A stretch of 12,998 bases of DNA from Thermoplasmata archaeon. GTDB taxonomy: Archaea; Thermoplasmatota; Thermoplasmata; Thermoplasmatales; Thermoplasmataceae. Numbering within the stretch: position 1 is the stretch's first letter; every line of letters starts with the position of its first letter. Below the pieces are notes generated by a model. The model had not been told where the DNA came from, did not search any database, and saw only the letters and a program-made list of their open reading frames with translations. A program made the position numbers and the translations under genes. The DNA lies in NCBI GenBank assembly GCA_021797295.1, contig JAKAAA010000022.1:1-12998 (forward strand), in the 5' to 3' direction. Of this stretch, positions 1-6,031 are shown one piece after another.

Positions 1-1
1 G

Positions 2-271
2 CGCCTTCGATCCTGGATATACAGTACATTTTTTTACAAGGCAGTTCCAAAGGATTATATTCTTCAGGTGGAAAGTATGCACAGTTCACTTACATTATTC
101 CCTGCAGCTTTTTCAAGTCTAATACTTGGTGCAATAATACAGTTTATTAATCTTGAATGTGCATTTGTCATTAGTGGCATTATATTGATACCATCAATTT
201 ATGTTATCTGGTGCGGTATGAGGGTAAATAATTATATACCAACATACCGTTTAAAATTATATGAAAGTTAA
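2..271 (+). CDS. MFS-type transporter, C-terminal fragment (5' end outside window)
   Basis: The frame is open from base 2 to a TAA at 269-271 and gives about 89 residues, so the gene begins upstream of the window; the GTG at 68 is only an internal codon. The reading includes the stretch FFYKAVPKDYI, then a small-residue helix (about residues 30-48) and a second hydrophobic helix (about 52-73) before a short polar tail ending LKLYES. This is how the last two membrane helices of major facilitator transporters look. The substrate cannot be told from the tail. The stop overlaps the start of the vapB gene by 11 nt (261-271), so vapB may be transcribed with it. What is seen: two membrane helices and an open 5' end. 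The MFS assignment is by general resemblance and is moderately sure. Confidence 0.6.
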   Translation, partial: RLRSWIYSTFFYKAVPKDYILQVESMHSSLTLFPAAFSSLILGAIIQFINLECAFVISGIILIPSIYVIWCGMRVNNYIPTYRLKLYES

Positions 272-479
272 AACAAGTATATCTATAGATAAACAGATTT
301 GGGCAGAACTCAAGAATCTTGCATTGAAACAGGGGAAGGACGTAAGCTTCATCCTAAAGGAGGCTATAGAAAACGAGCTGTATTTAAATTTAGATAAATC
401 CTTGATGAAATATCCAAATATGGCAAATCTGAACTGGATTTTGAGCCGATTAAACCAAAGGAGAAGGTATCTGACCTAG
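261..479 (+). CDS. vapB: VapB-type antitoxin (RHH part), frameshifted
   Basis: The start ATG overlaps the upstream transporter stop. Residues 1-46 read as a ribbon-helix-helix DNA-binding domain: a KTSISIDK strand followed by two helices (WAELKNLALKQG and VSFILKEAIENEL). After codon 46 (AAA, 396-398) the in-frame sequence turns into an unlikely basic tail ending RRRYLT at a TAG (477-479). The natural tail continues in another frame at 398-520, so one A appears to be missing from the A run at 396-398. As written the product is 72 aa: it keeps the DNA-binding half and lacks the part that wraps the toxin. VapC follows at 495. Alternatives are a sequencing or assembly error, or real decay; an intact paralogue lies at 8416. 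The RHH call is confident, and the frameshift is well supported by that paralogue. Confidence 0.75.
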   Translation: MKVKTSISIDKQIWAELKNLALKQGKDVSFILKEAIENELYLNLDKSLMKYPNMANLNWILSRLNQRRRYLT

Positions 480-520
480 TAAGGAGCATGAGGGATGACA
501 GAGAAAGTCGCATATCTTGA
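398..520 (+). pseudogene. vapB: Out-of-frame C-terminal tail of the same vapB
   Basis: In the frame -1 to the upstream RHH part, codons from 398 read ILDEISKYGKSELDFEPIK and then KEKVSDLVRSMRDDRE before a TGA at 518-520. This is acidic-then-basic and helical, as expected for the toxin-binding tail of a VapB. Its end (SMRDDRESRIS) lines up with the end of the paralogous VapB at 8416-8700 (EMRNERNSNLS). In both loci the antitoxin frame runs 26 nt into vapC (495-520 here, 8675-8700 there). Adding one A at 396-398 would restore an 86-aa VapB. There is no start codon of its own. Confidence 0.75.
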
Positions 521-950
521 TAGCAGCGCAATAGTAAAGAGGTATGTGTATGAAACTGGCTCGGAATTTATTCGGGCACAATACAATGAAGCTTACCTGG
601 GAAACTTTCTGCTTTCTTTTCATGTTTGGAATATTGGAGAGGTTATTGGGGTATTTGACAGGGCACACAGGCAAAAAAGAATTACAAGCGAACAGTTATA
701 TGAAGGTATGGGCAGATTCTCGAATGAGACTGCGAGGCTCAAGAAGATAAGCAGAATAAGGATAACCACCTTATCAGAAAGCATACTGGAAAGCAGCTGG
801 GATATTGTGATAAAACACCATATCTATGTTGCAGATGCCTTACAGATTATAAGTGCCATTGAAGCTGGATGTAACGAGTTTTACACTGGAGATGAAAAGT
901 TTCATAAGTTAGCACTTTCCTCCGGCTTAAATTCTTTTTATTTGGGATGA
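495..950 (+). CDS. vapC: VapC-family toxin, PIN-domain ribonuclease
   Basis: This 151-aa protein has the full acidic set of a PIN-domain RNase: D9 (AYLDSSAIVKRY), E49 (NIGEVIG), D114 (YVADALQI) and D133 (YTGDEKF), which bind Mg2+ or Mn2+. Family knowledge: VapC toxins cleave tRNA or rRNA and are held inactive by VapB. The start ATG is preceded by AAGGAGC (480-486) and GAGGG (490-494), and lies 15 nt past the stop of the frameshifted antitoxin. It is paralogous to the toxin at 8675-9115 along its length (LVKRYV/IVKRYV, HVYIVDA/HIYVADA). The oddity is that an apparently intact toxin sits behind a broken antitoxin, so it may depend on a VapB made elsewhere, or the break may be an artefact. RNA target unknown. 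It converges with the PIN gene at 1066; the gap (951-1065) holds nothing recognisable. Confidence 0.9.
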   Translation: MTEKVAYLDSSAIVKRYVYETGSEFIRAQYNEAYLGNFLLSFHVWNIGEVIGVFDRAHRQKRITSEQLYEGMGRFSNETARLKKISRIRITTLSESILESSWDIVIKHHIYVADALQIISAIEAGCNEFYTGDEKFHKLALSSGLNSFYLG

Positions 951-1065
951 TCATTGTCCCCTCAACATAAACAACCATACTTTAATTCCAGGGTGGCAGC
1001 AGTATTCATTTAAAACACTAACCTAATCCGGGTCGCCCTTAACTGTCAGATGGAAAAACTGTTAC

Positions 1066-1473
1066 TTAAATTTCATCTATGACCTTTATACCATCGACCT
1101 TTTTGAAAGCTCTATCGTGAGTCAGAAGTTCTCTTGAATTCATAGCTTTCATAGTGGCCAGGATCACACAATCCCTCCCATTAAGTCCGCTTTGTGAGTA
1201 TGTAGAAAGAAAATTAATAGAAGATAGTAAAATACTGGAAGTAAAATCGACCAAGGTAAGTGTTGAAAGACTGGTTATCATTTTTATTTTTTCATTAAGT
1301 ATACGTGTTGGAAGACTTCTGAGATAATGCGCTACTTCCATTAAAGTCACAGTATTCACTACCACTCCTTCCCTTATGGCATTCTGCATAGCTCCATTCA
1401 CAGAATTATGTTCTGGTAGTCTCTCGTCAAACCAATAAATCCAATAGTTTGCATCTATATAAATTAACCCCAG
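1066..1473 (-). CDS. VapC-family PIN toxin with apparent CTG start
   Basis: From CTG at 1473 the product is 135 aa, a normal VapC length, beginning LGLIYIDANYWIYWF. PIN acidic residues are D7, E46 (TLMEVAHYL), D101 (NGRDCVILAT) and D120 (LTHDRAF). The frame stays open further upstream to 1593, but that would place about 40 residues without PIN character in front, translated from DNA that encodes the antitoxin. No ATG, GTG or TTG lies in frame near the natural position. A strong Shine-Dalgarno, GGAAGTGA (complement of 1481-1488), ends 7 nt before the CTG and includes the antitoxin's stop codon, which supports starting here. So either CTG is used, or an ATG mutated and expression is reduced. 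Partner: the AbrB-type antitoxin at 1481-1717, 7 nt upstream. Likely role: RNA cleavage. Confidence 0.8.
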   Translation of the reverse strand: MGLIYIDANYWIYWFDERLPEHNSVNGAMQNAIREGVVVNTVTLMEVAHYLRSLPTRILNEKIKMITSLSTLTLVDFTSSILLSSINFLSTYSQSGLNGRDCVILATMKAMNSRELLTHDRAFKKVDGIKVIDEI

Positions 1474-1480
1474 GACAAAT

Positions 1481-1488
1481 TCACTTCC
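1481..1488 (-). promoter_or_regulatory. Shine-Dalgarno for the CTG-initiated PIN toxin
   Basis: On the minus strand this reads GGAAGTGA, seven of eight bases matching the SD consensus GGAGGTGA. It overlaps the TGA stop of the AbrB antitoxin and is 7 nt from the CTG at 1473. It fixes the toxin start and implies translational coupling. Confidence 0.6.
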
Positions 1489-1717
1489 ATATATTTTTGA
1501 GGTTAATAGGATCTGAAACAGGGATCTTAGAGTCATTCCGGATGAATCCCTCCATCTTCCCGATAAATTCATCTGGAGATAGCGATTTCTCAATTATTAT
1601 CCTGTTAGATTCTCTATGCAATTTTACCTTCATACCAGGCTTAAGATCAAGTGAATTCCGCATCTCCTTTGAAATTACTATTCTACCTTTGTCATCTATT
1701 CTAGTTTCTTGAGTCAT
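1481..1717 (-). CDS. AbrB/SpoVT-type (swapped-hairpin) antitoxin
   Basis: The 78-aa product starts MTQETRIDDKGRIVIS and continues LDLKPGMKVKL then NRIIIEK, the standard AbrB/MazE swapped-hairpin pattern (about residues 3-46). A less conserved tail (SPDEFIGKMEGFIRND onward) would bind the toxin. Family knowledge: such proteins bind DNA as dimers and repress their own operon, alone or together with the toxin. The ATG at 1717 is preferred because the AbrB fold begins at once, and a TATA-like TAAATTTA lies about 30 nt upstream. GTG codons at 1723 and 1735 are alternatives. It is followed at 7 nt by the PIN toxin gene. No separate operator palindrome was seen. Confidence 0.85.
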   Translation of the reverse strand: MTQETRIDDKGRIVISKEMRNSLDLKPGMKVKLHRESNRIIIEKSLSPDEFIGKMEGFIRNDSKIPVSDPINLKNIWK

Positions 1718-2331
1718 TCCCACTTCAATTCCCACATCATAAATTTACTTGTAAAGATTTTGCCTATGTTTTAAGCTGATGTTGAATAGGGATTGTTAAA
1801 CAGATCATAGGGGATATATCGACCCCCTGCTATAATTATAATAATATAAGCCCATATTTTATAACATTCCTGACATATTGAGTAGTGAATAATTAGGTGT
1901 AATTCTTACCTATACTAGATTTTACAATAAAGAGATGAAATAGTCTCTGAGAAACAAGTTTTTAAATTTTATATTAGTTACAATATTTAACTTGAAAATA
2001 CCTTAAATGCAAATTGGACTATCAACAACTATTCAGCATATTTATATAGAATGTGGGTTATATATGTCTCTTTGATTGTGTTTAATTTATAATGACCATA
2101 ACCAGATAACATGAGGATATACATAGCATCAAAACTGATAGGTGGCAATCCACTTTATACCCGTATTGTTAATTAAGACAGTCATACTGGAGGTGATTTT
2201 TGATCTACTGGTTAGCTTGGGGAGGATGTCACTTAGATTTCGCTCGCCCCATTCATAGTTATAATCCTTCACACTCCATGCATAATTTTCCCAGTGGTGT
2301 GTTATTTGCTATTCATAGAAATTTATCACCA
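1718..2331. other. Gene-poor AT-rich intergenic region
   Basis: About 600 bp with no convincing gene on either strand. The left edge holds the promoter of the AbrB-PIN operon. A small GGGG...CCCC hairpin-like element occurs near 1810-1827 (GGGGATATATCGACCCC). A perfect Shine-Dalgarno sequence GGAGGTGAT sits at 2189-2197 on the plus strand, with a TTG 2 nt after it at 2200. The frame behind it is mostly antisense to the zinc-ribbon gene and resembles nothing known. No tRNA-like fold or repeat array was found. Confidence 0.5.
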
Positions 2332-3240
2332 TCAATCAGATTTCACCGGTTTCCTGAACGATACTCTTCTTCTCATATAAATTGCATTTCCTTTGGTTAC
2401 CCTATAGTTGCTGACCACAATCCTTGCCCCACAATCACAGTTTTTTATTACATTCATGGCTACAAATCTTATTATCTTACGCCCACAGTAAGGGCATGTC
2501 ACTTTATCTCCTGCCTCCAATTCTATTTCCTTTGCAAGAGCTGATCTTAATTCTAAAAAAGTACCGTTAAAGTCTGTGAGAATTCCATGGTTTCCAATAA
2601 AAACCTTGATTAAATAATAATGCTTATTTACACGCTCAAAATCATCAATATAACAATCAACTCCGTATTTATCTCCAATATCCTTTAGATATTTTTCCAG
2701 TTCATTGCCTAATTCATAATTTTCATCACTCTTGGCGATTTTATCATTAACATCATTGAGAATACTTACTTTTTCTTCCTCTGTAAACGTCTTCATTAAG
2801 TCTATTACATTCTCTTTGTTTAGTTCAATTCCATCACTAAAATATTTATACGTCGTATCTGGAAAAAATTGCATCTGGTCAATCAGCCCATCATAGGTTT
2901 TTGACTTCTGGCAATACTTGGATAAATAATCGGAAATATTGTTTTTAAGGTTGTTATTTTTTTTCTTCTCAGTTAAATGCCTTCTGCCTTTATAACGCGA
3001 AATCCTGCTTTTGAATTCAATAGTATCTAATCCTTCTTCTATTATCAACTTTGCAACCTCGTCCCCTGAGGTCCAGCCGTAAGCAGTTCCAACGGGATCA
3101 GTTCGATTTTCTAGAATACTGGCAAGTTCCTTTACCTCTTGATGCGAATCTACTTCTGGGTCCATATGAAATAGTACCTGTGCTGTGACTATGGCTATGG
3201 CTTTTTTCCGCTTATTTTTATTCTTACTCAGATTCAGCAT
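2332..3240 (-). CDS. Hypothetical protein with C-terminal zinc ribbon
   Basis: I do not recognise this 302-aa protein. The N-terminus is very basic (residues 1-14, many K/R). Residues 20-245 are soluble, charged and mostly helical in appearance, with a K/N-rich linker at 91-101 (EKKKNNNLKNN). The C-terminal part holds a likely zinc site, C249-P-Y-C252 followed by C268-D-C270, in a short beta-rich module, then a basic tail (MRRRVSFRKPVK). There are no membrane segments. The start ATG at 3240 is well supported: AGGTGA lies 7 nt upstream on the minus strand. The helical gene at 3349-3684 lies upstream on the same strand with a 108-bp gap, so co-transcription is possible but unproven. The basic ends and zinc ribbon suggest nucleic-acid binding; this is inference only. 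Confidence 0.7.
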   Translation of the reverse strand: MLNLSKNKNKRKKAIAIVTAQVLFHMDPEVDSHQEVKELASILENRTDPVGTAYGWTSGDEVAKLIIEEGLDTIEFKSRISRYKGRRHLTEKKKNNNLKNNISDYLSKYCQKSKTYDGLIDQMQFFPDTTYKYFSDGIELNKENVIDLMKTFTEEEKVSILNDVNDKIAKSDENYELGNELEKYLKDIGDKYGVDCYIDDFERVNKHYYLIKVFIGNHGILTDFNGTFLELRSALAKEIELEAGDKVTCPYCGRKIIRFVAMNVIKNCDCGARIVVSNYRVTKGNAIYMRRRVSFRKPVKSD

Positions 3241-3348
3241 TTTGCACTCACCTGTTTATGATTCATTTCTTACTTCATTATAGTTTTTTTCGCATTATAA
3301 CCACTCATGAGCTTTTGATAAACAAGTTCATAATTTATTCTTGATACT

Positions 3349-3684
3349 TCATCTTCTGTTCTTTATGAAATCAGCTATACGTGCAATCTGTTCCACTTTA
3401 TCCGTACTAAAAACATCAAGATCACTCTTAGATATATTCCCCTCAGCAAGCAGCAGTGCAAACAGATTAATGAGCTGGGAATACCTGTAATCATATTTTC
3501 TGTCTATTTTATCCAGGAATTTTGTCAGATAATTATTAATGCCGGCGAGGTCCCGAATAGAAGTAGCCATGGCAGCAAAGTCTCTAATTCTCTCTATCAT
3601 GATATCACATTCCTTCTGCAGGGCTTTATCAAAAATTCTTCTGGCTTCCTTTTTCTCGATTTTGCTCCATGAATATTCCTCCAT
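3349..3684 (-). CDS. Small all-helical hypothetical protein
   Basis: This 111-aa soluble protein appears wholly helical: charged amphipathic stretches at about 6-45, a middle segment with DLAGINNYLTKFLDKIDRKYDYRYSQ (key residues K-Y-D-Y-R-Y-S, about 63-69), a short hydrophobic helix INLFALLLAEG, and a tail SDLDVFSTDKVEQIARI. The KYDYRYS motif followed by a hydrophobic helix and an ISKSDL/TDK element looks like a conserved uncharacterised family, but I cannot name it. Start: the ATG at 3684 (second of an ATG-ATG pair) has GAGGTG about 7 nt upstream; 3687 and 3702 are alternatives. It lies upstream of the zinc-ribbon gene on the same strand. No catalytic motif is visible and no function is proposed. 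Confidence 0.7.
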   Translation of the reverse strand: MEEYSWSKIEKKEARRIFDKALQKECDIMIERIRDFAAMATSIRDLAGINNYLTKFLDKIDRKYDYRYSQLINLFALLLAEGNISKSDLDVFSTDKVEQIARIADFIKNRR

Positions 3685-3768
3685 CATTTTCCACCTCTGC
3701 ATTTATTTACTTTCGATACGGCATTGAAAATATGCTTTTGCCCTCCATGCCACGTTATTGAATGTTCC

Positions 3769-3805
3769 TGAATAGAATATTCATGAAATATAAATAAATA
3801 TTTAT
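3769..3805. promoter_or_regulatory. AT-rich inverted repeats upstream of the helical gene
   Basis: Two small inverted repeats lie between the marR 3' end and the helical gene: TGAATA-GAA-TATTCA (3769-3783) and the perfect 12-bp palindrome ATAAATATTTAT (3794-3805). In AT-rich DNA these may be chance. They could be a marR terminator region or an operator/promoter for the gene that follows. Confidence 0.3.
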
Positions 3806-3840
3806 CATATTGCATGATCCATAAAAAGCAATTCTCGGAG

Positions 3841-4299
3841 TCAGTTAGAAGAAATAAGTTTTCTAAGCATTTCTGTGAATTCGCCGACATTATTATCCAG
3901 CATGGTAAAGAAAGCACTATCAGTGTCCTCAACTATTTTGATGGCTTTTCCAATCAGATCTCTTCCCTTTTCTGTTGGTGATATCATATGTGCCCTTGTG
4001 TCTACAGAATTCTGCAATCGCAGAATAAGTCCCTTTTCTTCAAGGGAACGCAATACCTTGGACACCATCATAACATCAGCATGGGCAAATTTGGAGATTG
4101 CTACCTGCGTAGTTTCCATCTCATGGTCATTCAACCACACAGTAGAGGTTAAAAGCACGAACTGCACATGGGTCAGTCCAGATTCCCTCAAAGCCGATCT
4201 CATTCTCCTCTGCCACAGATTTGTAGCCTGCCAGAGCAGAAAACCAGGACTATTGTCAGGTTTCCCGAATTTGGTGGTTAACTTATCCTCGGATGACAT
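3841..4299 (-). CDS. MarR-family transcriptional regulator
   Basis: This 152-aa winged-helix regulator opens with a dimerisation helix (FLLWQATNLWQRRMRSAL, about 20-37), then GLTHVQFVLL. The DNA-binding part is TTQVAISKF / VMMVSKVLRSLEEKGL (recognition helix about 75-90) and a beta wing ending in the family signature D100-T-R102...SPTEKG. Residues from 112 to the end form the second dimerisation helix. Family knowledge: MarR proteins bind palindromes and are released by small aromatic or oxidising ligands. The ATG at 4299 is preferred over the GTG at 4314, because GAGGT lies 8 nt before it and overlaps the stop region of the SRPBCC gene. The two genes form a coupled operon. The likely operator is the palindrome at 4781-4792, implying autoregulation. 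Confidence 0.9.
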   Translation of the reverse strand: MSSEDKLTTKFGKPDNSPGFLLWQATNLWQRRMRSALRESGLTHVQFVLLTSTVWLNDHEMETTQVAISKFAHADVMMVSKVLRSLEEKGLILRLQNSVDTRAHMISPTEKGRDLIGKAIKIVEDTDSAFFTMLDNNVGEFTEMLRKLISSN

Positions 4300-4310
4300 A
4301 TGCTCTAACC

Positions 4311-4760
4311 TCACTTACTCGTACATGTCTTCTCCATGAAAATAGCCATCCTTGCAATATTTTCCATTGTCTGTGGAACTCCGGAAGTTATGCTCTCACC
4401 TATTCCCTCTTCTATCCCTTCTTTACTTGTGCAGAGAACTGTTATGTGATTTGTGAGACGAATCTTTCCATCCGGAAAATCAGAAAATGTATGTATGAAC
4501 TTTATTGTTGCTTTCAAATCGTCGATAACGGTTTCAACTGTGTAGCCCTTATCAGGATCAGCCATGGTAATTCGGTAATTCAAATATTCCTGCCCCTCCA
4601 TTTTGATTTTCCCGTTAGTTCCTTCCATGAATTCTCCGTCAATGGATATGTCCTCAATTCCGTGGTCCCATAAAGGCCATGATTCAACGTTGCTGTAGAG
4701 GGCCCAAATTTCATCTCTTCTAGCATCTGTTACTATGCTGTGTTCAAATTCCCATGTCAT
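4311..4760 (-). CDS. SRPBCC (START/Bet v1-like) domain protein
   Basis: This 149-aa protein begins MTWEFEHSIVTDARRDEIWALYSNVESWPLWD, a typical SRPBCC opening: first strand, then the helix with the W..W.D pattern. Strands with a GTNGKIKM / YRITMADPDKGYTVETVI pattern follow, and a long C-terminal helix (about 125-143). Family knowledge: the fold forms a hydrophobic cavity for small lipophilic ligands (polyketide cyclase/dehydrase-like); the actual ligand cannot be read. The ATG at 4760 matches the domain start; the in-frame extension to 4790 would cross the promoter palindrome and is rejected. It is the first gene of an operon with marR, whose Shine-Dalgarno overlaps its stop. The pairing suggests that the ligand handled here may also be the one sensed by MarR (inference). 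Confidence 0.85.
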   Translation of the reverse strand: MTWEFEHSIVTDARRDEIWALYSNVESWPLWDHGIEDISIDGEFMEGTNGKIKMEGQEYLNYRITMADPDKGYTVETVIDDLKATIKFIHTFSDFPDGKIRLTNHITVLCTSKEGIEEGIGESITSGVPQTMENIARMAIFMEKTCTSK

Positions 4761-4780
4761 TATATCACTAAAAATATATG

Positions 4781-4792
4781 ATATGCGCATAT
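4781..4792. promoter_or_regulatory. Palindrome over the SRPBCC-marR promoter (candidate MarR operator)
   Basis: ATATGCGCATAT is a perfect 12-bp palindrome, about 21-32 nt ahead of the SRPBCC start on the minus strand. It lies within the AT-rich stretch where the TATA box must be (ATTATATA is adjacent at about 4790-4797). A MarR dimer bound here would block TBP/TFB and shut off its own operon. It also sits in the shared region with the divergent methyltransferase at 4978. Confidence 0.5.
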
Positions 4793-4977
4793 ATAATAAT
4801 TGCGATTATTATTTTATTTTATCTGTTCGGCTAATATAATAATTAGATCAACCCTCAGAAACCATGTAAAAGTGAGATTTTCAATCATATTATATTCAAA
4901 CTCTTGCTTCAAGGGTTTTGTCCGCTGGAAACCAGAAAATTTGTAAATTATAAGAGCATTCTATATAGGGGAATCTG

Positions 4978-5733
4978 ATGGTAAATGAATGGAATCCAGA
5001 GCATTATGATAACAAGTTAGGCTATGTATCAGAATTGGGAAAAGGAGTTGTATCATTACTCGACCCCAAATCCGGAGAAAAAATACTTGATCTAGGCTGT
5101 GGAACAGGTGATCTTACTCATGAGATAGCAATGTCAGGAGCGTCGGTCATAGGCATAGACCAGTCAAATACTATGATTCAGCAGGCCCGCAAAAAATACC
5201 CACACATAACATTTATAATCGGCAATGCTGAGGAACTTGACATGAATCAGCAGTTCAATGTAGTTTTTTCCAATGCAGCATTGCACTGGATGAAGAATCC
5301 CTCAAAGGTCACAGAAGGTGTATATGGTATCTTATTGCCCGGAGGACGTTTCGTGGCTGAGTTCGGGGGAAAGGGAAATGTAGGGGTGGTTATCGATGCC
5401 CTGGAGCGCACCTTGAGTGAGTTGGGAATAAATACGCGGAATAAAAATCCCTGGTATTTTCCGAGCATCGGGGAATACACTTCTTTACTTGAAAAATATG
5501 GTTTTCAGACAACCTATGCACTTCATTTCAGCCGTCCAACTGCTATGCCTGACGGGGAACTGGGTCTCGTGCACTGGCTCAATGGGTTTGCTGAAAGTTA
5601 TTTGCAGGATTTAGATCTTCCTGATCGTTCAAATGTAATTCAGAAAGTAATTGATTTGTGCCGTCCAATCCTGTACAGGAATGGCCAATGGTATATTGAT
5701 TACAAGCGCCTGCGTGTAATGGCAGAGAAATGA
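4978..5733 (+). CDS. SAM-dependent methyltransferase, trans-aconitate methyltransferase-like
   Basis: This 251-aa class I methyltransferase has the SAM-binding motif I ILDLGCGTGDLT (36-47), the ribose-binding acid D61 (VIGIDQSNTMI), the adenine-contacting NAEEL, and the post-motif FNVVFSNAALHWM followed by LLPGGRFVAEFGG. The N-terminus (WNPEHYDNKLGYV) and the length match the Tam (trans-aconitate 2-methyltransferase)-like branch of COG4106; many members act on other small carboxylates, so the substrate is uncertain. The ATG follows GGGGA with 5 nt spacing, and a TATA-like AATTATAAG lies about 30 nt upstream. It is divergent from the SRPBCC-marR operon across 217 bp, so MarR might also influence it. 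Confidence 0.85.
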   Translation: MVNEWNPEHYDNKLGYVSELGKGVVSLLDPKSGEKILDLGCGTGDLTHEIAMSGASVIGIDQSNTMIQQARKKYPHITFIIGNAEELDMNQQFNVVFSNAALHWMKNPSKVTEGVYGILLPGGRFVAEFGGKGNVGVVIDALERTLSELGINTRNKNPWYFPSIGEYTSLLEKYGFQTTYALHFSRPTAMPDGELGLVHWLNGFAESYLQDLDLPDRSNVIQKVIDLCRPILYRNGQWYIDYKRLRVMAEK

Positions 5734-5973
5734 CGGGCGTTTTCTTGCACTCCATGAAAACTCTAATAGGATATTTAACCCGCTTTTAACTTAATCTCCA
5801 TTCATATCTAAGTTAAATGATATCATTTTAGCGGCAAATAGTAGTATAAATTTTATTGTGACAGCTATCGTTCCCTCCTGAATATTAAAAACAGATATGT
5901 ACGAGCAAAATTTTCTCATTTCACCTTTACATACAGATATACATAATTTTCTCCGACCTATTATGAATTGCTA

Positions 5974-6027
5974 AATATGTACAGTATAGTATACATAAAA
6001 TATAAGAATATGTACAGTATACTATAC
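5974..6027 (+). promoter_or_regulatory. Tandem operator-like repeats flanking the ATPase TATA box
   Basis: Two 21-bp direct repeats (5974-5994 and 6007-6027) differ at one base. Each ends in an 11-bp inverted repeat: GTATAGTATAC at 5984-5994 and GTATACTATAC at 6017-6027, which are exact reverse complements of one another. The spacing is 33 bp, about three helical turns, so the sites lie on one face. A TATA box (AAAATATAAG, 5997-6006) lies exactly between them, and the second site ends 4 nt before the ATG at 6032. With a leaderless start, a bound repressor would cover both TFB/TATA and initiation sites. Confidence 0.7.
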
Positions 6028-6031
6028 AATA

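Noticed and set aside
68..271. Stand-alone 67-aa membrane protein starting at GTG 68
   Set aside because: The frame is open back to base 2 and reads as transporter sequence, so the GTG is internal to a gene entering from upstream.
450..674. Minus-strand frame opposite vapC
   Set aside because: It is antisense to the well-supported PIN toxin gene and has no motif.
1474..1593. N-terminal extension of the PIN toxin to 1593
   Set aside because: The extra residues do not resemble PIN and overlap the antitoxin frame; a strong Shine-Dalgarno points to the CTG at 1473.
1449..1712. Plus-strand frame opposite the AbrB gene
   Set aside because: It is a mirror of the AbrB/PIN coding DNA without any domain or start signal.
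2200..2544. Plus-strand 114-aa frame behind the perfect Shine-Dalgarno
   Set aside because: Most of it is antisense to the zinc-ribbon gene and the composition is not protein-like; only the SD itself is noted as a finding.
3875..4339. Long plus-strand frame opposite marR
   Set aside because: The MarR signature is clear on the minus strand, so this frame is a shadow.
4293..4673. Plus-strand frame opposite the SRPBCC gene
   Set aside because: Shadow of a gene with domain support and operon coupling.
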